A DNA stretch of 64,000 nt from Hyposmocoma kahamanoa (GCF_003589595.1 NW_020654684.1:3795930-3859929); one strand, 5' to 3'. Shown: positions 38,549 through 49,717, counted from the stretch's first letter. The notes: generated by a model not told the origin, from the sequence alone. Program-made: numbers and translations.

Positions 38549-39589
38549 AGTCTGTAAACGTTACCATCTAGAATTTGACCTACTTACCACATTTAAAGCA
38601 ATAAATGATTTGAGATTTGATTCTTGTCAAAGAAAGATCTCGGCTACATACACAATCACTACGGCTGTCAACTGCGAAGCGAGTACTTTAAGTGGCGCGG
38701 GGCCGCTCGACCGCTGCCACCGCGCGTTGACGCAGACCTGCGTCTCCGCCACCGCGCGCGTGATTCCGCGTCTCGCGCGCCGTCGCGACGCGCGGTGCAT
38801 TGTGATGATCGCCTTAAACCCAGATTACAATTTAAAAAACTATCTAAGCAATGGCTCCTACAGAAGTACAGAAGTTGAGGTCCCCAATTAAAACCACTAG
38901 CAGCACGAAATTTAAAATTTTAGGTATAACTTTTAGGTATAAACCTTTGCTGAATTTGTAAACCTCGTAACCTCCATTAATGTGAACTTTTGAGTAACAA
39001 AAAACAGAATTGCTATAAATAATTACAATCTATGATTATATCAACTTACGACGATCCTTGATGGAGAATGATATTTGATATGTAATTTAATGACAACAAT
39101 ATTACTTAATGAATTGTTACTTTCTAATTATTCTGTATTTTTCTTATAATTTCATTTTTGTCTGACGATCTCAATATAATTTTTTATACTTTGACATGTA
39201 GTGCAATTTCTAACTGTCATGTTATATTTGAGAAATAAATGAATCAAAATCTGATTCTAAAAGATCTGCAAATTATATTTTAAGTTTTAAATGCCCGATA
39301 TTGCGCTTGAAAAGTAAAAAGGGATTTCCACCAAAACCGGGTTACGTAGTTTTTAGCAGACGACAATAAACATTTTACTTATTAATATTTAGTTGGTGTA
39401 GACTCAGCACATCAGCCTGGTGCCTCATGCGAACATCTGCAGGTGAAAACTGAGAATCGGCAACGCTGACTCTGTAACCTTTTTAACCACATTACTTAAT
39501 TGTACTTTATTAGTCTATGATTATTGTGATTTCTATGTTTTGTGGATAAACAAATGCCTTTTTTTTGGTCACGCCCCATTGCATATGTT
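38549..39589. other. No gene recognised; strong CpG-rich patch
   Basis: The stretch 38690-38815 is among the most CpG-rich sequence outside eIF2D, with repeated CGCGCG words. Frames are open in it on several phases, as composition predicts. The rest is AT-rich. Confidence 0.5.
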
Positions 39590-39965
39590 TTCACCAAGGC
39601 CGTCGACATAGCTGGTAGAACAAGCCAGCTGAAGTGGCAGTGGACCGGTCATGTCTGTCGGAGAACCGATAATAGATGGGGCAAACGAGTTCTTGAGTGT
39701 AGTTTGGTGTAGCGACATATTACGATGACGAATAACGATCTGCAAAAGGTTGCTGGCAACAGATGGTTGCGACAAACTGAGAACCAGGCAAAATGGTGCA
39801 CATTTTTTTTTTTTTTTTTTAATTTATTTCCAATCAACTACTTAGGTATATTACAATCACAATTTTACAACATTTAAAAACCATTAAGGTTCGAGTCAAT
39901 GCTGTTATTAATCTATTTGGAGAGGCCTATGTCCAGCAGTGGACTGAGCTAAGCTGAAGATGATG
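39590..39965 (+). pseudogene. 3' end of an RTE-type LINE, split by a poly(T)-headed insert
   Basis: The frame encodes TSQLKWQWTGHVCRRTDNRW and then GKRVLE. After a break it encodes LQKVAGNRWLRQTENQAKWC and, beyond the insert, GEAYVQQWTEL. This is the C-terminal signature of RTE-type LINEs common in moths. Between KWC and GEAYVQQW about 110 bases starting with a run of T (39804-39912) interrupt the match. Stops and indels make it inactive. Confidence 0.78.
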
Positions 39966-41899
39966 CGTATGTGTTCAGCGCATTATATAATGGGACCACT
40001 AACTAATGAGACCAGCTCAAATTCAACAAAACACAACCAGAGGTTTTCTTCAAACTTTCCGCTTGTATTATGGCGTAAACTCTCTCATTATAATTAAAAC
40101 AAAACGTCAACTCGTCACGTCATAGTGACCCCATTTTCCGCGACACATTTGCATCTGCACGTTGTCATAAATCGACACGGCCTCGAACCAGCTCTTGTGC
40201 TGTCGCCGCCGCGACGATATTAAGGCAGTGGGCCGATATATCCCACTGTAATCTATCAGAATAGAATAGAATAGAATAGGATATACATTTATCATAACAC
40301 TACAACACATAGATACAAAAATAAAATTATGACGCTCAAAAATAAGAAGAATAAATAAACAAAATAAAAAATACAAAAAGTTACTTCGTATCATACTCAC
40401 ATCATATCATTTCGTTGTATCTTTAGTCTTTCGCTTGAAAATAGCTTTTACAAGGGCAGGGCGCAAAAATGAATAACGCTAAGGGCAGTCGCATGTTGTA
40501 AATGCACCCTGTATGGAGATGCAATGCTAATTTGACATTGTTTCACCATAGCCACTGTCATGGTGCAGTGGCGACCTACATTTCTTGGTTTAATGAAGTT
40601 TATACATTCCCTCCGCTTCGCATTCACTCCGAGACGCTCATAGACATAGTGCCGAATTCCCAGAGAATATATACAACGATAAACGAAATATGTAGTATAA
40701 AGTACAAAATACGTACATATAATATGGGCAAAAAATCTTTTAGTTGATTCAAAATGTTTAGCACATTTTATGTATAAATGTCCCCATGACTTATTATTTT
40801 CCAGTTGATTGAAATAATAATATTGCACGATGTATAGTTTATACGTTATCGATAAGACTTACGATTTGTAGGTATCGATCTTCATCCTGTTATTTATCTC
40901 AGAATGTTTATTTCGTATGTGAGCCTTAATAGAATTGTTTAGTAAGCCCCAAGATTACAGTTCCATAAATATTCAATATTTCATATTCCTCATCCTATCA
41001 AATACCTAAATAAACGAGGCCTGTTATATTTAACGAGATTTTCTCTTAATCTCGATGTGTGTAATACTATTTTATTTTAATAAAAGTGAGCCTTAAATAC
41101 CTCCGTTGCCATACATGTACACCTGTGAAATTGTTTGAAAATTTTGTAGGCGCACTATAGACGTTCGAAAGGAAAACTTACAAGATGACGACAATTTTAG
41201 CAATGTGTAGTGAGTAATGAGGAGGCCCCTGTAAACGTTTATTTACGAATTGAATAAAGTATCACTCCTCATTGAGAGCAATAAAGAGGTCAGGAATGAA
41301 AAGCTGCGGCCGTGTCGCGACCTATTCCCGAGTCAAGCCGGTCAAGAGGGTTGAGGGTGTTGACTCAGCCCGACCGCGACGTTTCTGGCCAGCGGCGATT
41401 AAGTAATAAAAAAATATAAGAGATGTTGTTGCTCTATTATTGAGTTGCGGTGAAATTTATCCTTCGGGTCACATTCTACTCTCAATACGATAACTTTACT
41501 TTGCTCTACAACTTCTGGAGTTTCGCGGTACTTGACACGTTGAGGCGTAAAATTGAGACAATTCCTTTTATTATGCTAAATAAACAAGGCTTCCGGTGTT
41601 TGTTACACCAAATGAGAATTTGCAGTTGAATTTTGGTGATTGCTTGAAAAGTAAACGTAGTTTAAGTCAACGAAATGTATTTTAAGAAATCATAAAATAC
41701 TTACGTGTAGAACTGGTTTTTTGTGTGAACATAAACAAACCCCTGCACTCCAGTGTATGTACTTAATCTAGTAAGCAGTAAGAAATTTCTTTAAATAGCA
41801 ACTAGTGTTAACAGTCTTTAATAACTGTCTTATTGTCGGTAGGTACTTTTGTATAAAGTATTGAAACAGCGGCAGCAGCGGCGTTCATTCCCGTCCTTG
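39966..41899. other. No gene recognised
   Basis: AT-rich with the (TAGAA)n run at 40258. The 40448-40828 minus-strand frame shows no domain. Confidence 0.55.
40258..40279. repeat. (TAGAA)n microsatellite
   Basis: About four tandem AATAG/TAGAA units are present. There is nothing else of note around it. Confidence 0.85.
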
Positions 41900-42036
41900 G
41901 TACTGTAGACTAGGCTGTACTCTATGAGTAGAATTGCTGGCTGAACATAGNNNNNNNNNNTTAAGATGATCCCGGTTTTATATTATTAAAAGTACCTCTC
42001 GCACTGCATCTGAGCTACAGCCCTCTATTATAGTAC
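41900..42036 (+). repeat. Solo LTR of the same family, opposite orientation, with assembly gap
   Basis: From 41904 the sequence TGTAGACTAGGCTGTAC is homologous to the reverse complement of the LTRs of the 42.4-45.2 kb element. It runs into ten N (41951-41960) and resumes with the other half of the LTR to 42032. A GTAC lies on both sides (41900-41903 and 42033-42036), which fits a 4-bp target duplication. About 114 bases of LTR appear to be missing at the gap. It is more diverged than the LTR pair. Confidence 0.75.
41951..41960. other. Assembly gap of ten N
   Basis: This is the only run of N in the window. It lies inside a solo LTR whose near-identical relatives lie within 0.5 to 3 kb, so the true length is probably not ten bases. 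Confidence 0.98.
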
Positions 42037-42447
42037 CTACTAGGTACTACTGAACAAGAGCCGTAATCTAGGTTCCTACCTGCACTTACAAAAAGGCATT
42101 CGCGACACGATGTCGATGAAGTCGAGGGATCGTTTTCCTACACTCACTAACGACCTGCGGACGAGTCGGAGGCGTTTCCCGGCGGAGACGCCGCGCGCCG
42201 ACTTGTTAATTTCCGCACAATTACTTAGAAAGCTCGCAATATACGCTGCGGTGCTAATTGCCTCACGAACAACTACAAATGTGGCGTTTATGTAGCCAGA
42301 GCCCTGTGTAGGTGTAATAGTAATGTGATAACAGGATTTTCTTTATTTGTGCCGGATATATACTATTTGCTCGCGTTTTCCCTTCCTATGCACTTTTCAC
42401 TCTATTCTCGTTAGGTAATGATATCGTAAGAAAATATTTGTGTGTAG

Positions 42448-42903
42448 TGTAATAAGGGGTAACTCAGATTGCTTAGCGAGAGGTACTTCTAATAATATAA
42501 ACCGGGATCATCTTAAGAATTTTGGTTTATTTCACGTTTTTTACATAGTTTATACTTTCAGGTTACAATCAATAATCTAATATGTCAAGATCTTCTGTTT
42601 TCTTAACATTCTAAATATAAAACTATAATCACTACCTATATTATAAACTGCCTCCGTGGCCGAACGGTTACCACGCCGGACTGCCATGCAGAGGTCTTGG
42701 GTTCGATTCCCAGGCCGGGAGTAATATGTGTATGGCCTACATTTATTTCTCTCGTGAGTTTGGGTGTAATTTGTGGTTGTCTATGTGTGTGTCCATGGCA
42801 CCCGCGACACAGGGTTTCCCTAGTGCGGGGCTATGTTGAGTGTGTGTGAGTGTGTGTGCGTTATTCAGCCAGCAATTCTACTCAGAGTAAAGCCTAGTTT
42901 ACA
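42448..42903 (-). repeat. 3' LTR of the compact LTR element, interrupted by a SINE
   Basis: The sequence matches the right LTR base for base, apart from about two changes, up to CCTATAT. It resumes with TCAGCCAGCAATTC after a 215-bp tRNA-headed SINE. The LTR ends TTTACA next to the polypurine tract. Confidence 0.88.
42649..42862 (+). mobile_element. tRNA-headed SINE, family A, inserted into an LTR
   Basis: It is nearly identical to the 38.3-kb copy, with box A GTGGCCGAACGGTTACC and box B GGTTCGATTCCCAG. It interrupts the 3' LTR between CCTATAT and TCAGCC, leaving a short TATT duplication. The tail has a GTGTGAGTGTGTGTG expansion in place of a long TTA run. Confidence 0.87.
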
Positions 42904-43533
42904 TCCCTCTTCCTCACAGCTGAAGGGGTGAATATCCCTAGCTGGTGGTCTACCTATGATAGGCAACTAACATCAGTTATCAGCCTTTACTACAGGCTAG
43001 CCACACACTGCTCGGAAGCTATCATCTTACCAACAAGTAACCGAGGAGGCTATGGCTTTAGTCTGCCAAAAAACCTATCTAAAAAGACAGACCATGACCA
43101 CATCCTAACCAAACAAATCAAAATATATTTACTCGTTAGCTATCCTAGCTAAATAGGGAACCTGACTAAACCCTAAACTTTATTTCAGCGACCCTAGACT
43201 GGCTGAATGATCCTAAAAAATTCTAAACATCACTACTTTCTGTTTCCCTAAATAGTCTTCAACGTGCATGCTGCCACAACGACGACACAGGCTTGAGCAT
43301 CCATCGGATGACCACTGGGTAACATCTATATTGATCTCCCAGCTGCCTTAGTTCTCATCCTGCAGCTATCCACGTTCCATCTGCTATTCTCGCTTTCTTT
43401 AAACAAACGAGCACAAAAACACATATAACCCTAACAACCTATCCTAACATACATATGGGATGGGGATATTCCATATGAAGAACGCCTAATTAATTAAATA
43501 AATATATTTTCCCCGAATGCAGACAGTCCTTGT
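42904..43533. other. Interior of the LTR element with no recognised coding
   Basis: It starts with the polypurine tract (42904-42915 on the minus strand). The rest has no long open frame and no match I can recognise to reverse transcriptase or integrase motifs. It is what remains where pol would normally be. Confidence 0.6.
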
Positions 43534-44277
43534 TCAACTGGGAGGGTGAGCACGAACTATGCGCATATACAGGACAATATATCTATCTAGCGAGAAATTA
43601 ATTAAACTTTTTGATACTGGTTTCAAAGAAGGTTTTTCTTTCTTTGACCCAATATCTGTCACGGACTTGGACGAAATTTTATTGTCAATTTCCACTTTTG
43701 AGAACTCGAAATTATATTTTTTCAAAATGTCTCGACCCAAAATTAAATATTCTTCAAGATCGTCTACAACCAGCAACTTCGAAGGACATTCCTTTCCATT
43801 AAATGTCAACGACACTTTGGTGGACGACTGCACATTTATTGGCGTTGCACCCACTGTACGTAAAGGAAAACTTGGAGTATCATCGATACGCAACTGCAAC
43901 CTTTCCGCAAAATAACGAGAAATTACTGAAACTGAAGCGTTAGTATCCACCAACGCCTCGCAACATACATCATTAATAAAAACAGATATAAAAGGTGCCA
44001 TATCTTCAATAAAACTATCAATTGTAAACAAATTTTCTAAATGTTCAGCTGCGCTTTTCTGACATTCACGTTGAGGAGATCCCGACGAAGATCCACTACT
44101 ATGTGCCTGTGAATACCCTTGACGTAGCGTATCCTGATGCACGACTGGTGCTTGTGGCACTTGATATTCCGACTGCTTAGACTCGGGTCTAATTATCGGT
44201 GCAGAGTCCCTGTGTTTGCCAACAGTGAGAGTGCTCCATGTGACAATATACTGGCAAACTGTGATTAAATATATCAT
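43534..44277 (-). pseudogene. Retropepsin-like protease frame with DTN instead of DTG
   Basis: The open frame is 247 codons long. Residues 94-191 form an A2-type aspartic protease: a strand ISVFINDVCCEALV, the catalytic loop at 111-114 reading DTNA where the family has DTGA, and the conserved ILGRDIL at 179-185. The Asp is kept but the glycine after DT is replaced. The preceding Ser/Gln-rich stretch is probably the gag-protease linker. No reverse transcriptase follows, as the frame stops soon after a short tail. The frame begins inside the gag frame, so its own start is not meaningful. Confidence 0.7.
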
Positions 44278-44725
44278 CTACTTGTATAATTGTTTTTCTC
44301 AACTCCTCTTTAGATAAATACAAATTACTAGCCAGCATCCATTGAAAATTGGGTATCAAAGATTTCAAGAAATGTTTAATGAACTGAACATCTTGAATAT
44401 TCGCTTTTATCGCTAACTCATCTAAACTATAAAAATAACTTATCAGCGATTCATTAGGCCCCTGTCGCCTATAATAAAATTCACGGGCGTAATCTATCTG
44501 TGAGGGAAATTCCTCTCTTAACTTCTGTGCAATCACATCATACGTCATGTATGAAGAAAAATACGTTCTGTACCATTGTAGAGCTGGCCCCTCCAAATAC
44601 AATGCAAACACGTATTTCTTCTGCACATCAGACCAATTATTTAATATACTAATGGTCTCAAATTGATTCAAAAACTCATCTGCGTCGTTGAATCCATTAA
44701 ACCCTTGTGTCGACATACCATACAT
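44189..44725 (-). pseudogene. Retrotransposon gag-like open frame
   Basis: The first ATG of the frame is at 44725 and gives about 178 residues. A run of features typical of the retrotransposon gag family is visible: DEFLNQFETI, LYLEGPALQWYRTYF, LREEFPSQIDYAREFYYRRQ and IKHFLKSLIPNF. In gypsy-type elements this capsid-like domain assembles the particle. No zinc knuckle can be seen before the frame ends. The frame overlaps the protease frame by about 90 bases in a different phase, which could be a programmed shift or a disabling indel. Confidence 0.75.
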
Positions 44726-44941
44726 ATTTTCTTCGTGCACTTTTCACTGATATCAATTATAAAATAATATTAAATAAGTATAAATATAAATTACGACCTT
44801 TTGTTTATCGGAATCCTTTCATCAATCGTAAGCTTGCGTCCAGTATTTGCAGGCTTGAGTTACATTATATTTCTTCCATTGGAACCGGCGAATTCCACCA
44901 TTTTGTATCCCATTTGTACGCTTACGGAGCCTCCACCAATT

Positions 44942-45174
44942 TGTAATAAGGGGTAACTCAGATTGCTTAGCGAGAGGTACTTCTAATAATATAAACGGGG
45001 ATCATCTTAAGAATTTTGGTTTATTTCACGTTTTTTACATAGTTTATACTTTCAGGTTACAATCAATAATCTAATATGTCAAGATCTTCTGTTTTCTTAA
45101 CATTCTAAATATAAAACTATAATCACTACCTATATTCAGCCAGCAATTCTACTCAGAGTAAAGCCTAGTCTACA
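44942..45174 (-). repeat. 5' LTR of the compact LTR element
   Basis: This 233-bp repeat starts TGTAATAAGGGG and ends CTAGTCTACA on the + strand. It is nearly identical to the left repeat and abuts the GTAG target duplication. Because the coding is on the minus strand, this is the upstream LTR. Confidence 0.88.
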
Positions 45175-45552
45175 GTAGTATACAGTGCAGCTCATTGTAA
45201 TTTAAATAACAAAAATTTTGACATTTCTGTTATTTATAATTTTTATTTACTCGAAAAGCTTATTTCAGAGCGTAAACAAGCATTTGTACAGCGTATTTGT
45301 CGAAATTAAAGACGATTGCGATTTCTCGTATCTAAAGAACGTATTGAATATACAGTGTGTTCTTTTAACTGGGAAAAATATGGGGAAATCCGAAACTATA
45401 GGAGATACAATACAACTGTGTTCGAAACCATTAAGTATTTTTTTATGATAACTATTTTGGCATATCGAGTTCTTAGGTTTTCGCAATTGTTACACATAGA
45501 AAATGAAACTTTTAGTACGTTAAACATCAGTTCATGTTTAGCTTCAACAATC

Positions 45553-48091
45553 ACAAGGTGGCTAGTTCGTTCAGAAGAGAAAGAGCTATTCATAGCGGCT
45601 CTTTAATTCTTATTAAAAATAATTTAAAATTTAAAGATCGTACAGATATTGTGAGCCTATCTATTATATATATTATAGATATCCTGCATAGAGCTTGAAC
45701 GGTTTGTTATATTAAGCGTGTACAGACCCTCCCAGTCATGTTACGAACTATTTGAAAAAAGATTAGATGAAGTTTTAGGCAAATTAAATAATCCAAATAA
45801 ATATATTGCTGTTTGTGGTGACTTCAATGTTAACTTATTAGAAGATTCCAGCGCTAGCAGTAGGCTCATATCATTTTTCCAATGTTATAATCTTGTGAAT
45901 CTTTTCTTGGTGCCTACTAGAGTAACTTCTACTACTGCCACTTGTTTCGACAACATTTATACTAACGCCGTACCTAGTAATAAATCTATTATAAACAAAT
46001 TAACTTCTGATCACTGCGGTCAATTGTCAACAACTTTTAATATAACTGTTGACAAAATGCCGAAAAAGGATATCACATGTGCTACGATAAATAATGGTCG
46101 ACTTAAAGCTTAAAGAAATAACGTAATGCTTAAGCTAACTGATATTCCATACGTTGACGATCCCAATAAATTGTATAATTCAGTTTTCAACATAGTGAAA
46201 AGTGAACGTGATAATAATGTTCACAATGTGGAAATTCACAAAAGTACACAAAGGCTATATAATCTTTACGATGAAAGGACCTATAACACTAGTAACAGTT
46301 TTAATGATTTTGTTAGGAAGTATATAAATGTTTAAATGTGTTTGTGTTGCAGTCAAAGCTATGCTTATAAATAATAAAATTAAAAGCAGCGCGAATGTAG
46401 TACAAACGACTTGGAATATTATAAACAGAGAAACTGGATGTGTCAAACCTCATAACTTAGATTTTCAACTAAGATTTAATGACAAAATTGTAAACACAGA
46501 CGCTGAAGTTGCTAAAATATTTGAATTTTTTTTTTACTGACATTCCAATTTTGACTACTAAGTCGTTAAATTCATCTCCTACCGCCGCTGAATCCTTACT
46601 AAAAGAAAATAATGCAGTTAGTATCGCAAATTTAAGGTTTCGTCATGAATTTCCAAACGACGTTGTTAAAGCCTTTAAGTCAATAAACATAAAAAATACT
46701 GCTGATTTTGATGGACTTTCAGTCAGAGTAATTAGTTCTATAGTTGATTGTGGTGTCTTTCCTGACCTCATGAAGCAGTTATTCCACTTTTCAAATCTGG
46801 TAGTATTTCAGACCCCACCAATTTCAGACCTTTATCAATACTACCAACTATTCTGTGACCTTTCCAAGGTTTTTGATTGTGTGCACCATGACACACTGGT
46901 CAGGAAACTTCGCCATTATAGTGTGGCGGGACGTGACCTCGACCTTCTTAAATCGTATTTGCGTAGTAGGGTACAGAGGGTCGATGTTAACGGTACGAGA
47001 TCATCAGAGTCTGCAATTAGCATGGGTGTCCCTCAAGTTTCAATTCTAGGCCCATTTTTGTTTTTAGTTTACTTTAATGACTTACCTAGCCTCATGGAGG
47101 GTATAAAACATGAGATGGTATTGTTTGTTGATGATACTTCCTTATTATTTAAAGTTAAAAGGTACCAATGTTCCTACGACGATATGAACAACGCTATATC
47201 TAAAGTAGTTGACTGGTTTGCTGTTAATAACCTACTCCTTAATGAGAAAAAAACAAATTGTGTGAAATTTACGTTACCCAATGTAAGAGAGACGGTTACA
47301 AACATTGTGGTTAGAAACGAAAAATTGAATCTTGTGGATACAGTTGTCTTTCTAGGTATAACATTAGATGCTAAATTGCAATGGGGTACCCATATACGTA
47401 AGTTATCAAACCGGCTCGGCTCAGCAGTGTACGCGATTAAAAAAATAAGGAAACTTTCAGACGTCGAAATCGCTAGATTGGTTTACTTCAGATATTTTCA
47501 CAGTCTAATGACATACGGCATTTTGCTTTGGGGTAATGCCGCCGATATCAATAGAATCTTTGTCCTGCAGAAAAGTGCGGTTAGGGCAATTTACAATAAA
47601 AATAGTGATAGACGTAACATTAATACGAGGAAAAAAATAAACTAGCTGTTCTTGATAGCTTGATAGATAGAGTCGTCTTCACAAAGTCAAAAAATCATTT
47701 AAGGGGCGATGTATACGCTTCTATAACAAGATTCCGGTTGATATACGAAATTTGCTTTCACGAGGTTTAAAACTATAGTGAAACAAAACTTTATACTAAA
47801 GGTTATTATACAATTTCTGCGTACTTGGATGACAAAAATCCGTGGTAGTAACCCGTTTAGCTCATGGAGGTGGTCTCGATCTCCGATGTTTCAAAGCAAA
47901 AAAATATATTGTAAATGTTGAATGTGTACAAATGTTATTTACAAAGAGCAACCTCTAGAGTTTCTTGCTCATTCTCCTCAGGGGAATCTGCCTTACGAAT
48001 GAGCGTTAGAGTTTAACCACTGTGACTATTTTAAGCGTAATAATGCTTCCCTATGAAATAAAGATTATTTTCAATTTAATTTGAATTTGAA
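45553..48091 (+). pseudogene. Degenerate LINE with endonuclease and reverse transcriptase (jockey/CR1-like)
   Basis: An apurinic-type endonuclease is visible in pieces: SGSLILIKNNL near 45600, GDFNVNLL at 45817 and the catalytic-region TSDH ending at 46014. A linker (46126-46540) in shifted frames leads to a reverse transcriptase in 46509-47645. It has CDLSKVFDCVHHD (motif A), GVPQVSILGP (motif B, with V where the family has G) and FVDDT at 47124 (motif C, normally FADD). The segment before motif A is fused out of order, so several hundred bases of the catalytic fingers are deleted, and the C-terminus is also cut. Frameshifts separate at least three frames. The 3' end has a TTTGAATTTGAAT simple tail near 48080. 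It cannot be active. Confidence 0.85.
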
Positions 48092-48262
48092 TATTTTTCC
48101 GGATTCAAGTCGCGTATATTTGTTTTTTCAAACAAACCGACGTTACGGGCCCTTTACAGGTCCCATGGTCCCAGTCAACCGTGACCGTGGGACCTGTAAA
48201 AAGCCCGATATGTTGCTTTGTTTGAAACAACAAATAAACGCGATTTAAATCCTGAAAAATAG
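48092..48262. mobile_element. Palindromic dispersed repeat
   Basis: A left arm containing TTTTTCCGGATTCAAGTCGCG and TTTACAGGTCCCATGGTC is mirrored by a right arm ending GCGATTTAAATCCTGAAAAATA. The centre is GTCAACCGTGACC. A single arm of the same family is at 58162-58275. It has no coding and starts directly after the LINE tail at 48091. Confidence 0.6.
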
Positions 48263-49717
48263 TTTCATTTCCTATTTAGGCATAGTCAATTTTTTGGTCA
48301 GGCGTGGGTTGTCGATAAAAATGAGTAAAATAGATTTGTTTTAAGTGTCGATTGACTCAGTTTCATGTAAGGACAATTTTATTGTATTGTATTGTGATAA
48401 TATATACTGTCCTAATAAAAAAAACCGAGTGTATACCAGAACAACAATTATTGCATGTTATAGGTCAAGTTCTCTTTGGGGAATGTCGAGCACGCCTCTA
48501 TAATTTTCATTGTATGGGCTTGTGTCAGTAGTTCTACTTATTTACTGCTTGCAAAAGTGGATGATTTCATAAGGTTTTTATATCGAAGTTTTATGCGCAA
48601 TAGGTGTGTTCACTTCAAACGCCATGACAAAACGCGTCGTGGGCGAAGTTAGCCGTGATGGTCAGAACCGCGCTTTATGGTCATTAAAGGTTATTCAATC
48701 GTTTGTTTATCTTGTGTGTTAACGCATTTGCATCGGCGATAATAGTTGCATTTCCGCGCGCGAAGTGCGCGGCGGCCGCGCGCGGGCGATCCGCGTGGGC
48801 GTTTGTTTACTTAAACAAGCAAATTTAATAAATACACATTAATACCTACATCCTACGCAAGTGTAACATCGATATTACGATCTTACTGAAGTCGACTGTT
48901 TTATTAATTAATTATTGATTACGTTTTTTTAATTTGTAAAAATTTAATTTGTTTTGAAATTCAATATTATTTTTATGAAATTATTCCACTACTTTGTTAT
49001 AATTATTACAAAGGTCGGATACTAATTTAACCACTTTGTTAAAATTTTCACACGCAAGAAAGCTTGAGGTGCATTATAGGCGTTATTCTTTTAAAATATA
49101 CTAAATATTGGACATAGTGGACTCGGAGTCGACGACTTAGCGGTGGCAACCGCTGATTGTGCAATGCGCAGCGGGACGTGAGCGCGCCTACAGCCCCGGT
49201 ACCTATCTAGAAAATGGGGAGGGCAGTGTGCACCCGGGGCGGCTCACCCGAGGCACTAGCCTCTCGAAGAACCGGATGAAGTCAAGTGACAGAGGTCTGT
49301 GACAACGCTATACACTGGCTGATCTGGGGTCAGAACCTGAATTTATAATATATAGTGCCCTTCTCGTATACCCTAAGGGTGGGTAGGGACAGTCACTATA
49401 ATCAAAACTAATGTAGAAAGATATGGGGTTGTCCCGTTCATCTCCACCTTAACCTCGTCGGATATACCTTCTTAGTATTTATAAGTATTCTGTTGTATGG
49501 AAGAGTAGGGTATGAATTTTAGGGTATGTATGTTATTAGTCAGGTATCTACGTTCAGGTTTTTCAGAACTCCTTTTATCTTCAACTTTAGTGACAGCATT
49601 AGTTCAGTTGTTGAAATCGGCGTAAGTCAGCATACGTACAGAAGCAGGAAGGTAAAAATGTGTTAAACGCATTAGCCGGTTTGGTAACGCATTTGCTTAA
49701 TTCAAAATCTTTTTTTT
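48263..49717. other. No gene recognised
   Basis: It contains the second GC-rich/forkhead module. A GC-rich stretch at 49110-49330 resembles the 5' part of some retroelement, but no frame can be assigned. Confidence 0.5.
48763..48811 (+). promoter_or_regulatory. GC-rich module with forkhead-type site, copy 2
   Basis: AAGTGCGCGG (48763), GTGGGCG (48795) and GCGTTTGTTTACT (48799) are in the same order as at 30.4 kb, with tighter spacing. Confidence 0.3.

Larger units (their letters stand above)
42444..45178 (-). mobile_element. Compact LTR retrotransposon with gag and protease only
   Basis: Two near-identical direct repeats, each TG...CA, lie at 42448-42903 (left) and 44942-45174 (right). The left one is longer only because a SINE sits in it. 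A 4-bp duplication GTAG flanks the whole element (42444-42447 and 45175-45178). On the minus strand the order is 5' LTR, a candidate primer-binding site beginning TGGTGGAGG three bases inside, gag, protease, a purine tract GAGGAAGAGGGA (42904-42915) and the 3' LTR. The interior is about 2.0 kb and shows no reverse transcriptase, RNase H or integrase. The two LTRs differ at about two positions outside the SINE, so insertion is recent. The gag and protease type suggests Ty3/gypsy ancestry; mobility would need enzymes supplied by another element. Confidence 0.85.

Noticed and set aside
38523..38891. 122-codon frame across a SINE tail and CpG-rich patch
   Set aside because: It begins inside the SINE tail and is open because of GC-rich composition; two phases are open at once.
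43559..43915. Plus-strand 118-codon frame
   Set aside because: It is the antisense shadow of the retropepsin frame on the minus strand.
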